Source of the DNA: Hymenobacter fodinae
GTDB lineage: Bacteria > Bacteroidota > Bacteroidia > Cytophagales > Hymenobacteraceae
Length of the DNA stretch: 64,000 nucleotides
Direction: 5' to 3'
NCBI RefSeq assembly: GCF_004745825.1
Contig: NZ_SRLA01000005.1
Location: forward strand, 33,106 to 97,105
Part shown: piece after piece, positions 42,191-51,324 of the stretch
How positions within the stretch are numbered: position 1 is the first letter of the stretch
How the letters are laid out: every line of letters begins with the position of its first letter
Position numbers and translations under genes: made by a program
The notes under the pieces: generated by a model
What the model was told of the DNA's origin: nothing
The model's database searches: none
The model's input: only the letters and a program-made list of their open reading frames with translations

Positions 42191-45142
42191 ATGTCAGAAG
42201 AGACGAACCCCCAAGACCCAAACCAAGAAGAGCAGCCAAACATGTTTGGCTCCGGCGACTCCTTTGAGTTTGGGTCCGCGCCGGATCAGTCGGCGGATGC
42301 TGAAACTCCCGCGGACGAGCCCGCGCAATCAGTGGTGAGCGAATCAGGTGAACTACTCCTCGCGGAGTCGGGCGCCGACGTGCACGCCGTGACCGAGCCA
42401 GAGCCGGTGACAGAAGAAACGGAGGAGGAGCCCAAGTTTGCGCCCGGTGAGACCATTCATGACGTGGCCACCGTGAACGGCATGTACCAGAACTGGTTTC
42501 TGGACTACGCCTCCTACGTAATTTTGGAGCGTGCCGTGCCCGCCATTGAGGACGGCCTCAAACCCGTTCAGCGCCGCATTCTGCACGCCATGAAGGAAAT
42601 GGACGATGGCCGCTTCAACAAGGTAGCCAACGTCATTGGGCAGACCATGCAGTACCATCCCCACGGCGACGCCTCTATTGGGGATGCCATGGTGAACCTG
42701 GGCCAGAAGGACCTGCTCATTGAAACACAAGGAAACTGGGGCGACATCCGGACTGGTGACGGAGCGGCTGCTCCGCGTTACATTGAAGCCCGCCTGAGCA
42801 AGTTTGCTCTGGATGTGGTGTTCAACCCCGACATCACGGAGTGGCAGATGAGCTACGACGGCCGCAAGCGCGAGCCTACCACGCTGCCCGTGAAGTTTCC
42901 GCTGTTGCTGGCGCAGGGCGTAGAAGGTATTGCCGTAGGTCTGTCCACGAAGATTATGCCCCACAACTTCCGCGAGTTGTGCAAGGCCAGCATCGACGTA
43001 CTCCGGGGCCGCGACATTCAGCTCTTCCCCGACTTCCCCACGGGTGGCCTCTGCGACGTATCGAACTATAATGGTGGCCTACGCGGCTCAAAGATTCGCT
43101 TGCGCGCCACCATTGAGAAGGCCGACAAGACCATGCTCATCATTCGCGACATTCCGTACGGCACCACCACTACGGCGCTGATGGAAAGCATCGTGAAGGC
43201 CTCGGAAGCGAATAAAATCAAGATCAAGAAGGTAGTCGATAATACGGCCGCTGAGGTAGAGATTCAGGTGCACCTGCCCACGGGCGTGAGCCCCGACCTC
43301 ACCATGGATGCTCTTTACGCCTTCACGGATTGCGAAATCAGCATCTCGCCCAATACCTGCGTCATTATTGAGGAGAAACCTCGTTTTGTAGCGGTGGAGG
43401 ACATGCTGCGCCTCAGCACCCAAAAAACGGTGCGCCTGCTGGAGCGGGAGCTGGAAATCAGGCAGGAAGAACTGCAGGAGAAGTGGCATTCAGCTTCGTT
43501 AGAGAAGATCTTTATCGAGAACCGCATCTACCGCAAAATTGAGGAGTGCGAAACTTGGGAAGACATTCTCCAGACCATTGATAGTGGCCTACGGAAGTTC
43601 GTGCGCATTGAAGGCGAAAAGCCCAAAGCCAATGACACCCGTATCGTCTTGCGCCGGGCTATTACCCAAGAAGACCTCACGCGCCTGACAGAAATTCGCA
43701 TCAAGCGCATTTCGAAGTACGATGGCTTTAAGGCTGAAGAGTACATCCAGAAGCTTGAAACCGAGCTGGAAGAGGTAGCCGACCACCTGGCTAACATCAC
43801 CCGCTACGCCATTCACTACTTTGAAGGGCTGCTGAAGAAATACGGCACCACTCGGGAGCGTAAAACGCAACTGCGCACTTTCGATGTAGTAACGGCTCAG
43901 AAAGTAGCCGTGGCCAACCAGAAGCTCTACGTAAACCGCCGCGACGGATTTGTGGGCTATGGCCTAAAAAAGGACGAGCAGGTAGAATACATCTGTGACT
44001 GCTCTGACCTCGACGACATCATCGCTATCAAGCGGGATGGCACTTTCATGGTATCCAAAATTGCCGAGAAGACTTTCGTTGGGAAAGACATCTTGCACGC
44101 TGGCGTGTACAATAAGAACGACGACCGACTTGTGTACAACATGATTTATCAGGATGGCGCTTCGGGCATCAGCTTCGCCAAGCGCTTCCTGGTGACCGGC
44201 ATCACCCGCGACAAAACCTACGACCTCACCAAAGGCACCAAGGGTACGAAAACGCTTTACCTCACGGCTAATCCCAACTCTGAGTCGGAGATTGTAAGCG
44301 TGCAACTTTCTGACAAAGCTCAGGCCCGAGTAAAGCAGTTCGATTTTGACTTTGCGGAATTGGCCATCAAAGGCAAGGGCTCAATGGGCAACATCGTAAC
44401 TAAGCAGCCTATCAAGAAAATCACCCAGAAAAGCCTCGGCGACTCTACGCTGGGCGGCCGGGAGGTATTCTTTGACAGCGTGGTAGGTCGCCTCAACACC
44501 GCTGGTCACGGCCGTTACCTGGGTACCTTCGATACGGACAACACCATTTTGGTGGTGAATAAGAATGGTACCTATGAGCTAAAGTCGCCGGATCCCGCTC
44601 ACCATTTCGATGTGCCCAACATTGTACTACTGCGTAAGCTTGAGCCGGATACGGTTATCAGCAGCGTGTACATTGAAGGTGATTCTAAAACGCACTATGT
44701 GAAGCGTTTCAAGATCGAAACCAGTACGTTAGATAAGCCCTTTACCTTTATTTCGGAAACCAAAGGCTCGAAGCTGATATGTGCTACGTGTCACAACGAG
44801 CCTCAAGTAGAAGTAAAGCTCCAGCGCGATAAGAAGGCCGACAAGGAAACCGAGAAATTCCTGTTACACGAGTTCATCGATGTGAAAGGATGGAAGGCTA
44901 TGGGCAACAAGCTCAATTTCTTCAAGATTCACGCCGTGACCTTGCTAACCGATGAAGGCCCCGAGCCCCAGCGCCGGGAGGTGGCTAAGAAGCGCGGACC
45001 GGCTACCATTCCGCGCGCAGCTGCTGCTAACGAAGCTGCTACCATGCCCGAGCACACGGGGCCCGTGGACATATCGGCAGCGGATGTAGCCCAAGCCCAG
45101 GCCGTTTTAAAAACGCCTAAGTCGCAGCTCAAACTGTTTTAA
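42191..45142 (+). CDS. parC: DNA topoisomerase IV subunit A (GyrA/ParC family)
   Basis: Cleavage subunit, 983 residues, long for ParC. The first about 90 residues are an acidic, low-complexity extension. The winged-helix core begins at YASYVILERAVPAIEDGLKPVQRRILHAM, with the active tyrosine in AAPRYIEARLS, GDASIGDAMVNLGQ and LLLAQGVEGIAVGLSTKIMPHN. A coiled coil (ITQEDLTRLTEIRIKRISKYDGFKAEEYIQKLE) and a beta-pinwheel C-terminal domain follow, and it ends in a basic, Ala/Pro-rich tail. A GyrA box is not evident. Paired with parE. Confidence 0.92.
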   Translation: MSEETNPQDPNQEEQPNMFGSGDSFEFGSAPDQSADAETPADEPAQSVVSESGELLLAESGADVHAVTEPEPVTEETEEEPKFAPGETIHDVATVNGMYQNWFLDYASYVILERAVPAIEDGLKPVQRRILHAMKEMDDGRFNKVANVIGQTMQYHPHGDASIGDAMVNLGQKDLLIETQGNWGDIRTGDGAAAPRYIEARLSKFALDVVFNPDITEWQMSYDGRKREPTTLPVKFPLLLAQGVEGIAVGLSTKIMPHNFRELCKASIDVLRGRDIQLFPDFPTGGLCDVSNYNGGLRGSKIRLRATIEKADKTMLIIRDIPYGTTTTALMESIVKASEANKIKIKKVVDNTAAEVEIQVHLPTGVSPDLTMDALYAFTDCEISISPNTCVIIEEKPRFVAVEDMLRLSTQKTVRLLERELEIRQEELQEKWHSASLEKIFIENRIYRKIEECETWEDILQTIDSGLRKFVRIEGEKPKANDTRIVLRRAITQEDLTRLTEIRIKRISKYDGFKAEEYIQKLETELEEVADHLANITRYAIHYFEGLLKKYGTTRERKTQLRTFDVVTAQKVAVANQKLYVNRRDGFVGYGLKKDEQVEYICDCSDLDDIIAIKRDGTFMVSKIAEKTFVGKDILHAGVYNKNDDRLVYNMIYQDGASGISFAKRFLVTGITRDKTYDLTKGTKGTKTLYLTANPNSESEIVSVQLSDKAQARVKQFDFDFAELAIKGKGSMGNIVTKQPIKKITQKSLGDSTLGGREVFFDSVVGRLNTAGHGRYLGTFDTDNTILVVNKNGTYELKSPDPAHHFDVPNIVLLRKLEPDTVISSVYIEGDSKTHYVKRFKIETSTLDKPFTFISETKGSKLICATCHNEPQVEVKLQRDKKADKETEKFLLHEFIDVKGWKAMGNKLNFFKIHAVTLLTDEGPEPQRREVAKKRGPATIPRAAAANEAATMPEHTGPVDISAADVAQAQAVLKTPKSQLKLF

Positions 45143-45150
45143 ATGGATAC

Positions 45151-45179
45151 AAAAGCCCCGCCACCCGGCGGGGTTTTTT
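45151..45179 (+). terminator. Intrinsic terminator of parE-parC
   Basis: AAAAGCCCCGCC/GGCGGGGTTTT stem of 11-12 base pairs, ACCC loop, T6 tail, 8 bases after the parC stop. Confidence 0.9.
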
Positions 45180-45274
45180 GTTGCTAGCAACTCATACTGG
45201 CCTAGCAAGTAGGCAAGACCATAGAATTAAGAGTAGTGGAGCTTTCAGTAAAAACGCCCAGCTTTGCAAAGCCA

Positions 45275-46150
45275 ATGGGGGTTATGCGTCGTGTTCTACG
45301 TTTTACGTTCGGAGTTCTAGGCCTGTGGGGCGCCCTGGGCGCATTGCCCGCTGCTCAAGGTCAGGGCACAACGACAGCCAGCCAAGTTGCTGCGGATAGT
45401 CTGCCGGCTGGGTTGCAATTGCTCATGGAGCAAGCCAAAACGCAGCAGGAGCAGTACCACGACTCAGAAGCACTGGCGAAATACGAGCAGGTATTGGCTA
45501 AGGCCCCCGCCGCTTATAATGCACTTTGGCAGGCCGCTATTCTGAGCGTCCGGATTGGCGCACGCTATACGGACGAGACCCGGAAGTCGGCCTACTTCTC
45601 CGCCGCTAGGTTATATGCCAACCGGGCCCTGGTGGTGCGAGCAGACGGAGCCGAGGGGCATTACGCCGAGGCCTTGGCCCTCGCTAACCAAGCTACTTTG
45701 TTAGGAGCGCGCGGAAGACTACTGGCCTACCGAGAAATGAAAAGCCACGTGTTCAAGGCCGTAGCCCGCCGCCCCGATTGGGCAGAGGCTTGGCAGATGC
45801 TGGGACGCTGGCATTATCGGGTTGACCACTACAACTTGCTGGAGCGCGTTTTCAGCCGTTTACTGCTAGGAGGCATGCCCAGCGGCGCCGGTACCCGCAA
45901 GGCTATTGATGCCTTAGTCCGGGCCCATGAGCTTAGCCCTAAACGCATTGAGTTTTGTTACGACCTAGCCCGGGTGCACTTAAACCAGGGGCAGCGGAGC
46001 AGGGCCATTGCGGTGCTGCAAGAGGCTATGGAACTTACCCCCGTTACGGCTGAGGAGTTGGAAATAAGTCGCCGCTGCCGCCGTCTGCTTGAGCAGCTCA
46101 ACCGCCAACTGCACCGCCAACTGCAGCGCCATATCCGGCATAAAGCCTGA
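45275..46150 (+). CDS. Exported tetratricopeptide-repeat protein
   Basis: 291 residues with a signal peptide (MGVMRRVLRFTFGVLGLWGALGALPAAQG). TPR-like helices: EQAKTQQEQYHDSEALAKYEQVLAKAPAAYNALWQAA, FSAARLYANRALVVRADGAEGHYAEALALANQA, WAEAWQMLGRWHYRV and FCYDLARVHLNQGQRSRAIAVLQEAMELTP. It looks like a periplasmic scaffold. A GTG at 45236 is possible but would bury the signal peptide. The next gene on the strand is another TPR lipoprotein. The two are probably not one transcript because a promoter-like box precedes the second. Confidence 0.82.
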   Translation: MGVMRRVLRFTFGVLGLWGALGALPAAQGQGTTTASQVAADSLPAGLQLLMEQAKTQQEQYHDSEALAKYEQVLAKAPAAYNALWQAAILSVRIGARYTDETRKSAYFSAARLYANRALVVRADGAEGHYAEALALANQATLLGARGRLLAYREMKSHVFKAVARRPDWAEAWQMLGRWHYRVDHYNLLERVFSRLLLGGMPSGAGTRKAIDALVRAHELSPKRIEFCYDLARVHLNQGQRSRAIAVLQEAMELTPVTAEELEISRRCRRLLEQLNRQLHRQLQRHIRHKA

Positions 46151-46219
46151 GCTTCTGCCGCTAGGCCACAAGTAATACCCTATGGAGCAGCCTGGGAGTG
46201 GCTAGGCCAGTAAGGCTAT

Positions 46220-46227
46220 GTATCTTT
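46220..46227 (+). promoter_or_regulatory. Candidate -7 box for the TPR lipoprotein gene
   Basis: TATCTTTG matches TAnnTTTG only 9 bases before the preferred ATG (46236), implying a very short leader or leaderless transcript. It is followed by CCCCCTGA, also seen before infC (TTTGCCCCCTGA at 49686). Confidence 0.45.
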
Positions 46228-46235
46228 GCCCCCTG

Positions 46236-47381
46236 ATGGCTTCTGCAACTACCCTGTTTCGCTCCCTGTTCCGAACCTGCCTGTGGGTCGTTCCTTTGGC
46301 GGGGACATTGGTGGGGTGCGGGGATAGCGCCCCGGATGAGCGACCGGAGGTTATGGTGAATTTGGCCACCGTGCAGAGCGGGCCTAAAATTCAGGCGGCG
46401 GAGTTGGAAGGAGCCATTGCGCGCCAGCCCCGTAACGCGTCGTTGTACGCCCGCCGCGCAGGGTTTCGCCTAGAAGCCGGATTGGTCCCGGCAGCCCTTG
46501 AGGACATCAACCGTGCGCTGGCGTTAGATGATAGCCCAGCCGAGTTCTACTTCATAAAAGCTCGTGCTCTTCGGGCTCAGGGAAAGTTAAAGCTGGCCCT
46601 GACAGCCGCGGAAGAGGCTTCCCGCCGTGGCTATTCCTCCGCCGACTTGAACTTGCTAGTAGGAGAGACCTATTTGGCCGAGCGCCAATTCCAGGACGCC
46701 CTCGACCAGTTAGACCGGGCCTTGCAGCAGGAACCCGACCATGCAGCGGCGCTCTTCTATAAAGGTATTGCGTACGTAGGCCTCCAAGACACCGTGCAGG
46801 CGTTGGACTATCTGCGCGCTAGCCTCAGTCGCGACCCGCGCCAGCCGGAAACACTGCACCAGCTAGCATTTCTTTCAAATGCTTTTCGGCAGCCCGCCAT
46901 TGCCGCCAAATACGCGGCTCGGGGGCTCAAATTAGCGCCTACCTACGGTCCGCTCTGGTACGATTACGGAAGGCAATTTGAACTTCAAAACCAGCCAGAC
47001 AGTGCCTTGCGCATATACACCCGCACCGTTCAGCTGGATACTACCTTCTACCGCGCTGATTACCGCATTGCTCTGGTCGCCTTCAAAAACCGCAAGTATG
47101 CCAATGCTATTCCGCATTTGCAGCGCGCCCTGCGTCGGGCTCCTAGGTTAGCAGGAGCTCGGCAGATGCTGGCGGAAAGCTATGAAAGCTTGGCCCGTTA
47201 CGTCGAAGCAGCCGACCAATATCGCCTATTAGTTGCCGAGAATCCTGGTAACCGGCACTGGACGTATAAAGCTTGGAAGGTAGGTAACCGGGCCAAAGGC
47301 ATTGTGGTGGACGAGAGGCCGCGACAAACCGTAGAGGCCGTTGAGCCCATTACTGTACAGCCCTCTGGCACCGGTCTGTAG
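46236..47381 (+). CDS. Tetratricopeptide-repeat lipoprotein
   Basis: 381 residues. Signal with lipobox LAGTLVGC, then consecutive TPR units: LEGAIARQPRNASLYARRAGFRLEAGLVPAALEDINRALALD, AEFYFIKARALRAQGKLKLALTAAEEA, ADLNLLVGETYLAERQFQDALDQLDRALQQEPDHAAALFYKGIAYVGLQ and so on to about residue 340. It is similar in logic to outer-membrane TPR lipoproteins that scaffold assembly machines or gliding/secretion. The partner is unknown. The stop TAG is followed by GCCAT, forming TAGGCCA. A second in-frame ATG 18 bases upstream (46218) is possible. Confidence 0.85.
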   Translation: MASATTLFRSLFRTCLWVVPLAGTLVGCGDSAPDERPEVMVNLATVQSGPKIQAAELEGAIARQPRNASLYARRAGFRLEAGLVPAALEDINRALALDDSPAEFYFIKARALRAQGKLKLALTAAEEASRRGYSSADLNLLVGETYLAERQFQDALDQLDRALQQEPDHAAALFYKGIAYVGLQDTVQALDYLRASLSRDPRQPETLHQLAFLSNAFRQPAIAAKYAARGLKLAPTYGPLWYDYGRQFELQNQPDSALRIYTRTVQLDTTFYRADYRIALVAFKNRKYANAIPHLQRALRRAPRLAGARQMLAESYESLARYVEAADQYRLLVAENPGNRHWTYKAWKVGNRAKGIVVDERPRQTVEAVEPITVQPSGTGL

Positions 47382-47564
47382 GCCATATTTATATAGCGCG
47401 GGAACGGTATTGTAAGCCCTACAGTTGGTAAGTATTCAGGCTTTCCGTGTCGGATAAGCGCGCTCAAACGTGTGCTTGTCTCGCCTAGCAGTCAGAAAAG
47501 CCAAAACTAATCCTCTAACTTGCGGGCTAACGCTGTTTGTATAGCTAAACCCCACTTTTATCAC

Positions 47565-49514
47565 ATGATTGACATAACGCTCCCCGACGGCTCCGTGCGC
47601 CAGTTTGTAGATGGCATTACGGGTTACGACGTTGCCGCCAGCATCAGCGAGGGTCTTGCCCGCAATGCACTTGGCGTCCGCGTGAATGGCGAAGTGCGCG
47701 ACTTGCACCGCCCAATTGACCAGAATGCCGCCGTGGAAATTCTGACCTGGAATGACCAAGATGGAAAGTCAACGTTTTGGCATTCCTCTGCTCACCTGAT
47801 GGCTGAAGCGCTGGAAGACCTGTACCCCGGCGTTAAGCTGGGCATTGGCCCCAGCATTGAAAACGGCTTCTACTATGATATTGATCTGGGAGAAGGTCGC
47901 TCGATTTCGACGGAGGAGTTTCCGAAGATTGAGGCGAAAATGCTGGAACTGGCCAAGAAGAAAAGCCAGTACCGCCGGCAGGACGTTTCGAAAGCTGATG
48001 CAATTGCGTATTTCACGGAGAAGGGCGACGAGTATAAGCTCGACTTGCTTGACCGCCTCGAAGATGGTACCATCACCTTCTACACGCAGGGTGAATTCAC
48101 CGACTTGTGCCGTGGTCCGCACATTCCAGATACTTCGCCTATCAAAGCCGTCAAGCTGTTGAACGTGGCCGGGGCCTACTGGCGCGGTGATGAGAAGAAC
48201 AAGCAACTCACCCGTATCTATGGTATTACCTTCCCTAAAGCTAAGGAGCTCACAGAATACCTAGAGAAGCTAGAGGAAGCAAAGCGCCGTGACCACCGCA
48301 AATTGGGTAAGGAGTTGGAGCTGTTTGCCTTCTCTGAGAAGGTAGGAGCAGGGCTGCCCCTTTGGCTCCCGAAAGGCACTGCCTTGCGTGAACGCCTCGA
48401 GCAGTTCTTACGCCGCGCACAGATGAAGGCGGGTTACCAGCCAGTAGTAACGCCTAACATTGGCTCGAAGGAGTTGTACGTGACGTCGGGCCACTACGAG
48501 AAGTACGGTGCCGACTCGTTCCAGCCCATCAAGACGCCAAACCCAGGGGAGGAGTTTATGCTTAAGCCCATGAACTGCCCTCACCACTGCGAGATTTATA
48601 AAACTAAGCCGCGCTCTTACCGCGACTTGCCGTTGCGCTTGGCCGAGTTCGGCACGGTATACCGTTACGAACAGTCGGGTGAGTTGCATGGCCTGACGCG
48701 CGTACGAGGCTTTACCCAGGATGACGCGCACATCTTCTGCCGCCCCGACCAAGTGAAGGAGGAGTTCTTGAAGGTTATTGACATCGTACTTTACGTGCTC
48801 AAAGCCCTCGATTTCCCTGATTTCACCGCTCAAATTTCACTGCGCGACCCTGAAAACAAGACCAAGTACATTGGATCTGATGAGAACTGGGCCCGTGCTG
48901 AAGCAGCTATTCAGGAAGCAGCAGCCGAGAAAGGGCTAAACACGGTTACCGAGTTGGGCGAAGCGGCCTTCTATGGTCCCAAGCTCGACTTTATGGTGCG
49001 GGATGCCCTCGGCCGTAAGTGGCAGCTAGGTACCATTCAAGTCGACTATAACTTACCTGAGCGTTTCGAGTTGGAATATGTTGCTTCCGATAACTCACGT
49101 CAGCGCCCCGTAATGATTCACCGGGCACCGTTTGGTTCGCTAGAGCGGTTTGTAGCAGTACTTATTGAGCACTGCGGCGGCAACTTCCCGCTGTGGCTCT
49201 CCCCTGAGCAGTTTGCCGTACTGCCCATTTCCGAAAAATATCAGGATTACGCGCAGCAGGTGTACGACCGTTTGGTGCAGGCAGAGCTGCGTGGCACCGT
49301 GGATCATCGCGATGAGAAAATCGGCCGGAAGATTCGGGATGCAGAGGTATCAAAGGTACCGTACATGCTGATTGTAGGAGAAAAGGAACAGGAAAATGGC
49401 ATCGTGTCGGTGCGCAAGCACGGCGAGGGCGACGTAGGTTCGATGCCCATTGAGTCATTTATCCAAAGCTTCCAGAAGCAAGTAAACGATATGATGGACG
49501 GTAAAACCGCCTAA
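47565..49514 (+). CDS. thrS: Threonyl-tRNA synthetase
   Basis: Charges tRNA-Thr. 649 residues with all domains: N-terminal TGS (MIDITLPDGSVRQF), editing domain with HSSAHLMAEAL and the CRGPHIP zinc-like motif, and the class II catalytic core (motif 2 FGTVYRYEQSGELHGLTRVRGFTQDDAHIFC, MNCPHHCEIYK, motif 3 PVMIHRAPFGSLERFVAVL). The C-terminal anticodon-binding domain follows. ATG at 47565; an in-frame frame opening at 47520 is leader. It heads the cluster thrS-infC-rpmI-rplT, the conserved order in many bacteria, though a terminator/attenuator lies before infC. Confidence 0.97.
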   Translation: MIDITLPDGSVRQFVDGITGYDVAASISEGLARNALGVRVNGEVRDLHRPIDQNAAVEILTWNDQDGKSTFWHSSAHLMAEALEDLYPGVKLGIGPSIENGFYYDIDLGEGRSISTEEFPKIEAKMLELAKKKSQYRRQDVSKADAIAYFTEKGDEYKLDLLDRLEDGTITFYTQGEFTDLCRGPHIPDTSPIKAVKLLNVAGAYWRGDEKNKQLTRIYGITFPKAKELTEYLEKLEEAKRRDHRKLGKELELFAFSEKVGAGLPLWLPKGTALRERLEQFLRRAQMKAGYQPVVTPNIGSKELYVTSGHYEKYGADSFQPIKTPNPGEEFMLKPMNCPHHCEIYKTKPRSYRDLPLRLAEFGTVYRYEQSGELHGLTRVRGFTQDDAHIFCRPDQVKEEFLKVIDIVLYVLKALDFPDFTAQISLRDPENKTKYIGSDENWARAEAAIQEAAAEKGLNTVTELGEAAFYGPKLDFMVRDALGRKWQLGTIQVDYNLPERFELEYVASDNSRQRPVMIHRAPFGSLERFVAVLIEHCGGNFPLWLSPEQFAVLPISEKYQDYAQQVYDRLVQAELRGTVDHRDEKIGRKIRDAEVSKVPYMLIVGEKEQENGIVSVRKHGEGDVGSMPIESFIQSFQKQVNDMMDGKTA

Positions 49515-49540
49515 CATATTCGCATTATCTGGCTTATAAC

Positions 49541-49600
49541 GACGACCTTGTTGCGCTAAACGCCGTTAAACGGTTCTCATCTTAGCGGGGCAAGGTCGTC
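49541..49600 (+). ncRNA. Structured leader between thrS and infC
   Basis: Three nested helices: GACGACCTTG (49541-49550) with CAAGGTCGTC (49591-49600), CGCTAA (49554-49559) with TTAGCG (49582-49587), and an apical CCGTT/AACGG hairpin (49563-49573). The structure sits just after the thrS stop and before a terminator-like hairpin (49636-49660). Its position upstream of infC-rpmI-rplT makes an autoregulatory leader (for example by L20) attractive, but no known family motif was recognised. Confidence 0.5.
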
Positions 49601-49635
49601 AAAGGCTGATAAGGTCGAATTTCCTGCAGCTTATG

Positions 49636-49660
49636 AGCCTATTTTAATATAGGCTTTTTG
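49636..49660 (+). terminator. Terminator or attenuator after thrS
   Basis: AGCCTAT/ATAGGCT stem of 7 base pairs with a 6-base AT loop and TTTT run. It may end thrS transcription or attenuate entry into infC. Confidence 0.7.
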
Positions 49661-49664
49661 CGTG

Positions 49665-49690
49665 TTGGAAAAAATGCCGGATATTTGCCC
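49665..49690 (+). promoter_or_regulatory. Candidate promoter for infC-rpmI-rplT
   Basis: TTG (49665-49667) and, after 15 bases, GATATTTG (near-match to TAnnTTTG) followed by CCCCCTGA. The placement, downstream of the terminator and about 85 bases before infC, is sensible. Base match is partial. Confidence 0.35.
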
Positions 49691-49761
49691 CCTGAATGAA
49701 CGGATTGTGTCTGGCCCTTGTCAGGAACAATCCTAGTAAACTGAATTTTTAGCTCACCTTT

Positions 49762-49767
49762 AAGGAG
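49762..49767 (+). promoter_or_regulatory. Shine-Dalgarno site that fixes the infC start
   Basis: AAGGAG, 7 bases before ATA 49775. Chromosomal genes in this window generally lack such a site, so it supports use of the non-canonical start. Confidence 0.75.
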
Positions 49768-49774
49768 AACAGCC

Positions 49775-50425
49775 ATAGCAACCCCTAACCGCCGCTACAT
49801 CCCTCGCGCTCAAGTCGAGGAGCCGTTTAAAATCAATCAGAAGATTACGGCCCGTGAGGTGCGCCTGGTCGGTGAAAACATCGAGCAGGGCATCTATTCC
49901 ATTGAGCAGGCCCGCCGGATGGCTCAAGAGCAAAACCTCGACCTGGTTGAGATTTCGCCCACTGCCGTACCGCCCGTTTGTCGCGTTATCGACTACTCGA
50001 AATTTAAATACGAGCAGAAAAAGAAGACGCGCGAACTTAAAGCCAAGCAAACGAAGGTTATCATCAAAGAAATCCGTTTCGGCCCTAATACCGACGACCA
50101 CGATTTCGCCTTCAAGCTGAAGCACGCGCAGGAATTCCTGCGTGAGGGAGCCAAAATCAAAGCTTACGTGCATTTCGTAGGCCGCAGCATTGTCTTCAAA
50201 GAGCGGGGCGAAATTCTGCTGCTCAAATTTGCTCAGGCCCTCGAGGATCTGGCTAAAGTTGAGCAGTTGCCTAAGCTGGAAGGCAAGCGGATGTTCCTGT
50301 ATTTGGCCCCGAAAGCGGCGGCTCCTGTAAAGCCTTCTAAGCCCGCTGCTCCGAAGGAAGGTGGCAAGGATGCTCCTAAGGAAGCCAAGCCCGCTGCTCA
50401 GCCCGCCAACAAGGATACCGAATAG
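49775..50425 (+). CDS. infC: Translation initiation factor IF-3, ATA start codon
   Basis: Binds the 30S subunit, blocks premature 50S joining and proofreads the start codon. The N-terminal domain must include residues upstream of the first ATG/GTG in frame. Reading back from GTG 49859, the frame is open through NRRYIPRAQVEEPFKINQKITAREVRLVGENIEQG to ATA at 49775, which sits 7 bases after a perfect AAGGAG (49762-49767), rare in this genome. No ATG, GTG or TTG is better placed. IF-3 genes classically use AUU/AUC/AUA starts for autoregulation. 216 residues with a Lys/Pro/Ala-rich C-terminal tail. Followed by rpmI and rplT. Confidence 0.93.
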   Translation: MATPNRRYIPRAQVEEPFKINQKITAREVRLVGENIEQGIYSIEQARRMAQEQNLDLVEISPTAVPPVCRVIDYSKFKYEQKKKTRELKAKQTKVIIKEIRFGPNTDDHDFAFKLKHAQEFLREGAKIKAYVHFVGRSIVFKERGEILLLKFAQALEDLAKVEQLPKLEGKRMFLYLAPKAAAPVKPSKPAAPKEGGKDAPKEAKPAAQPANKDTE

Positions 50426-50514
50426 CTTACCCGCGGCCTAGCCGCATTTTACGCTGGCGCACCGGCCCTAGGCAGCCGACCGCCGCAGTTGTTTTACTTC
50501 TTACCACCACTACA

Positions 50515-50709
50515 ATGCCGAAAGTAAAAACCAAGTCCGGCGCCAAGAAGCGTTTCTCGCTAACCGGCACGGGCAAAGTGAAGCGCAAGCACGCCTTCAA
50601 AAGCCACATCTTGACCAAGAAAACCACCAAGCAGAAGCGTAACCTCACGCATGCTACTCTGGTTAGCTCGGCCGATATGAACCGCGTAAAGGACATGCTT
50701 AACATCTAA
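50515..50709 (+). CDS. rpmI: 50S ribosomal protein L35
   Basis: 64 residues, very basic: MPKVKTKSGAKKRFSLTGTGKVKRKHAFKSH, then LTKKTTKQKRNL and the closing VKDMLN, all standard for L35. It lies 89 bases after infC and 148 before rplT in the classical infC-rpmI-rplT order, so its level is probably set by the same leader. Confidence 0.96.
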   Translation: MPKVKTKSGAKKRFSLTGTGKVKRKHAFKSHILTKKTTKQKRNLTHATLVSSADMNRVKDMLNI

Positions 50710-50857
50710 TTGGCTTTTGGTAGTAGGAGTGAGGCCGCCGCAACTAGCGGATAACCTTCTTACTGCTCTTATCCAGTTAACAAATTTTCACCAGGCGTCC
50801 GGCTGAAACAAAAGCCGCGGCACTAACTCCGCCGCCGGCCGCCAAAAAAAACAGGTT

Positions 50858-51202
50858 ATGCCAAGAAGTGTAAACCACGTGGCTTCGCGCCACCGTCGGA
50901 AAAAAGTAATGCGTCTGGCGAAAGGCTATTTCGGCCGTCGCAAGAACGTATGGACCGTTGCTAAGAACGCCGTTGAGAAAGGCCTTCTCTACGCGTACCG
51001 CGACCGTAAAGCCAAGAAGCGTGAGTTCCGCGCCCTCTGGATTCAGCGTATTAACGCTGGCGCTCGTGAGCACGGCCTGTCGTACTCGCAGTTTATGGGC
51101 GGTTTGAAGAAGGCTGGTATCGACCTGAACCGTAAAGTTCTGGCCGACCTCGCTCTCAACCACCCCGAGGCCTTCAAAGGCATCATCGAGAAAATCAAGT
51201 AA
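50858..51202 (+). CDS. rplT: 50S ribosomal protein L20
   Basis: 114 residues, MPRSVNHVASRHRRKKVMRLAKGYFGRRKN opening, YRDRKAKKREFRALWIQRINAGAREHGLSYSQFMGGLKKAGIDLNRKVLADLA, ending GIIEKIK. L20 binds 23S rRNA early in 50S assembly and, in other bacteria, represses its own operon by binding the infC-rpmI leader. A terminator follows at 51227. Confidence 0.97.
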   Translation: MPRSVNHVASRHRRKKVMRLAKGYFGRRKNVWTVAKNAVEKGLLYAYRDRKAKKREFRALWIQRINAGAREHGLSYSQFMGGLKKAGIDLNRKVLADLALNHPEAFKGIIEKIK

Positions 51203-51226
51203 TCCTACCCGCTAGGCCACTTGTTG

Positions 51227-51259
51227 AAAGAGCCTGACCTTAATGGTCAGGCTCTTTTT
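51227..51259 (+). terminator. Intrinsic terminator of the infC-rpmI-rplT transcript
   Basis: AAAGAGCCTGACC/GGTCAGGCTCTTT stem of 13 base pairs, TTAAT loop, T-run. Confidence 0.9.
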
Positions 51260-51300
51260 CTTTTACTACTGGCAATGTATTCCGACTTTATCAAAGTACG

Positions 51301-51324
51301 CTTCTACACAAAGAATTGTAGAAG
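51301..51324. repeat. Operator-sized inverted repeat
   Basis: CTTCTACA and TGTAGAAG, perfect 8-base arms around CAAAGAAT, about 190 bases before the PAP2 gene. Could bind a dimeric regulator; no regulator gene nearby. Confidence 0.4.
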
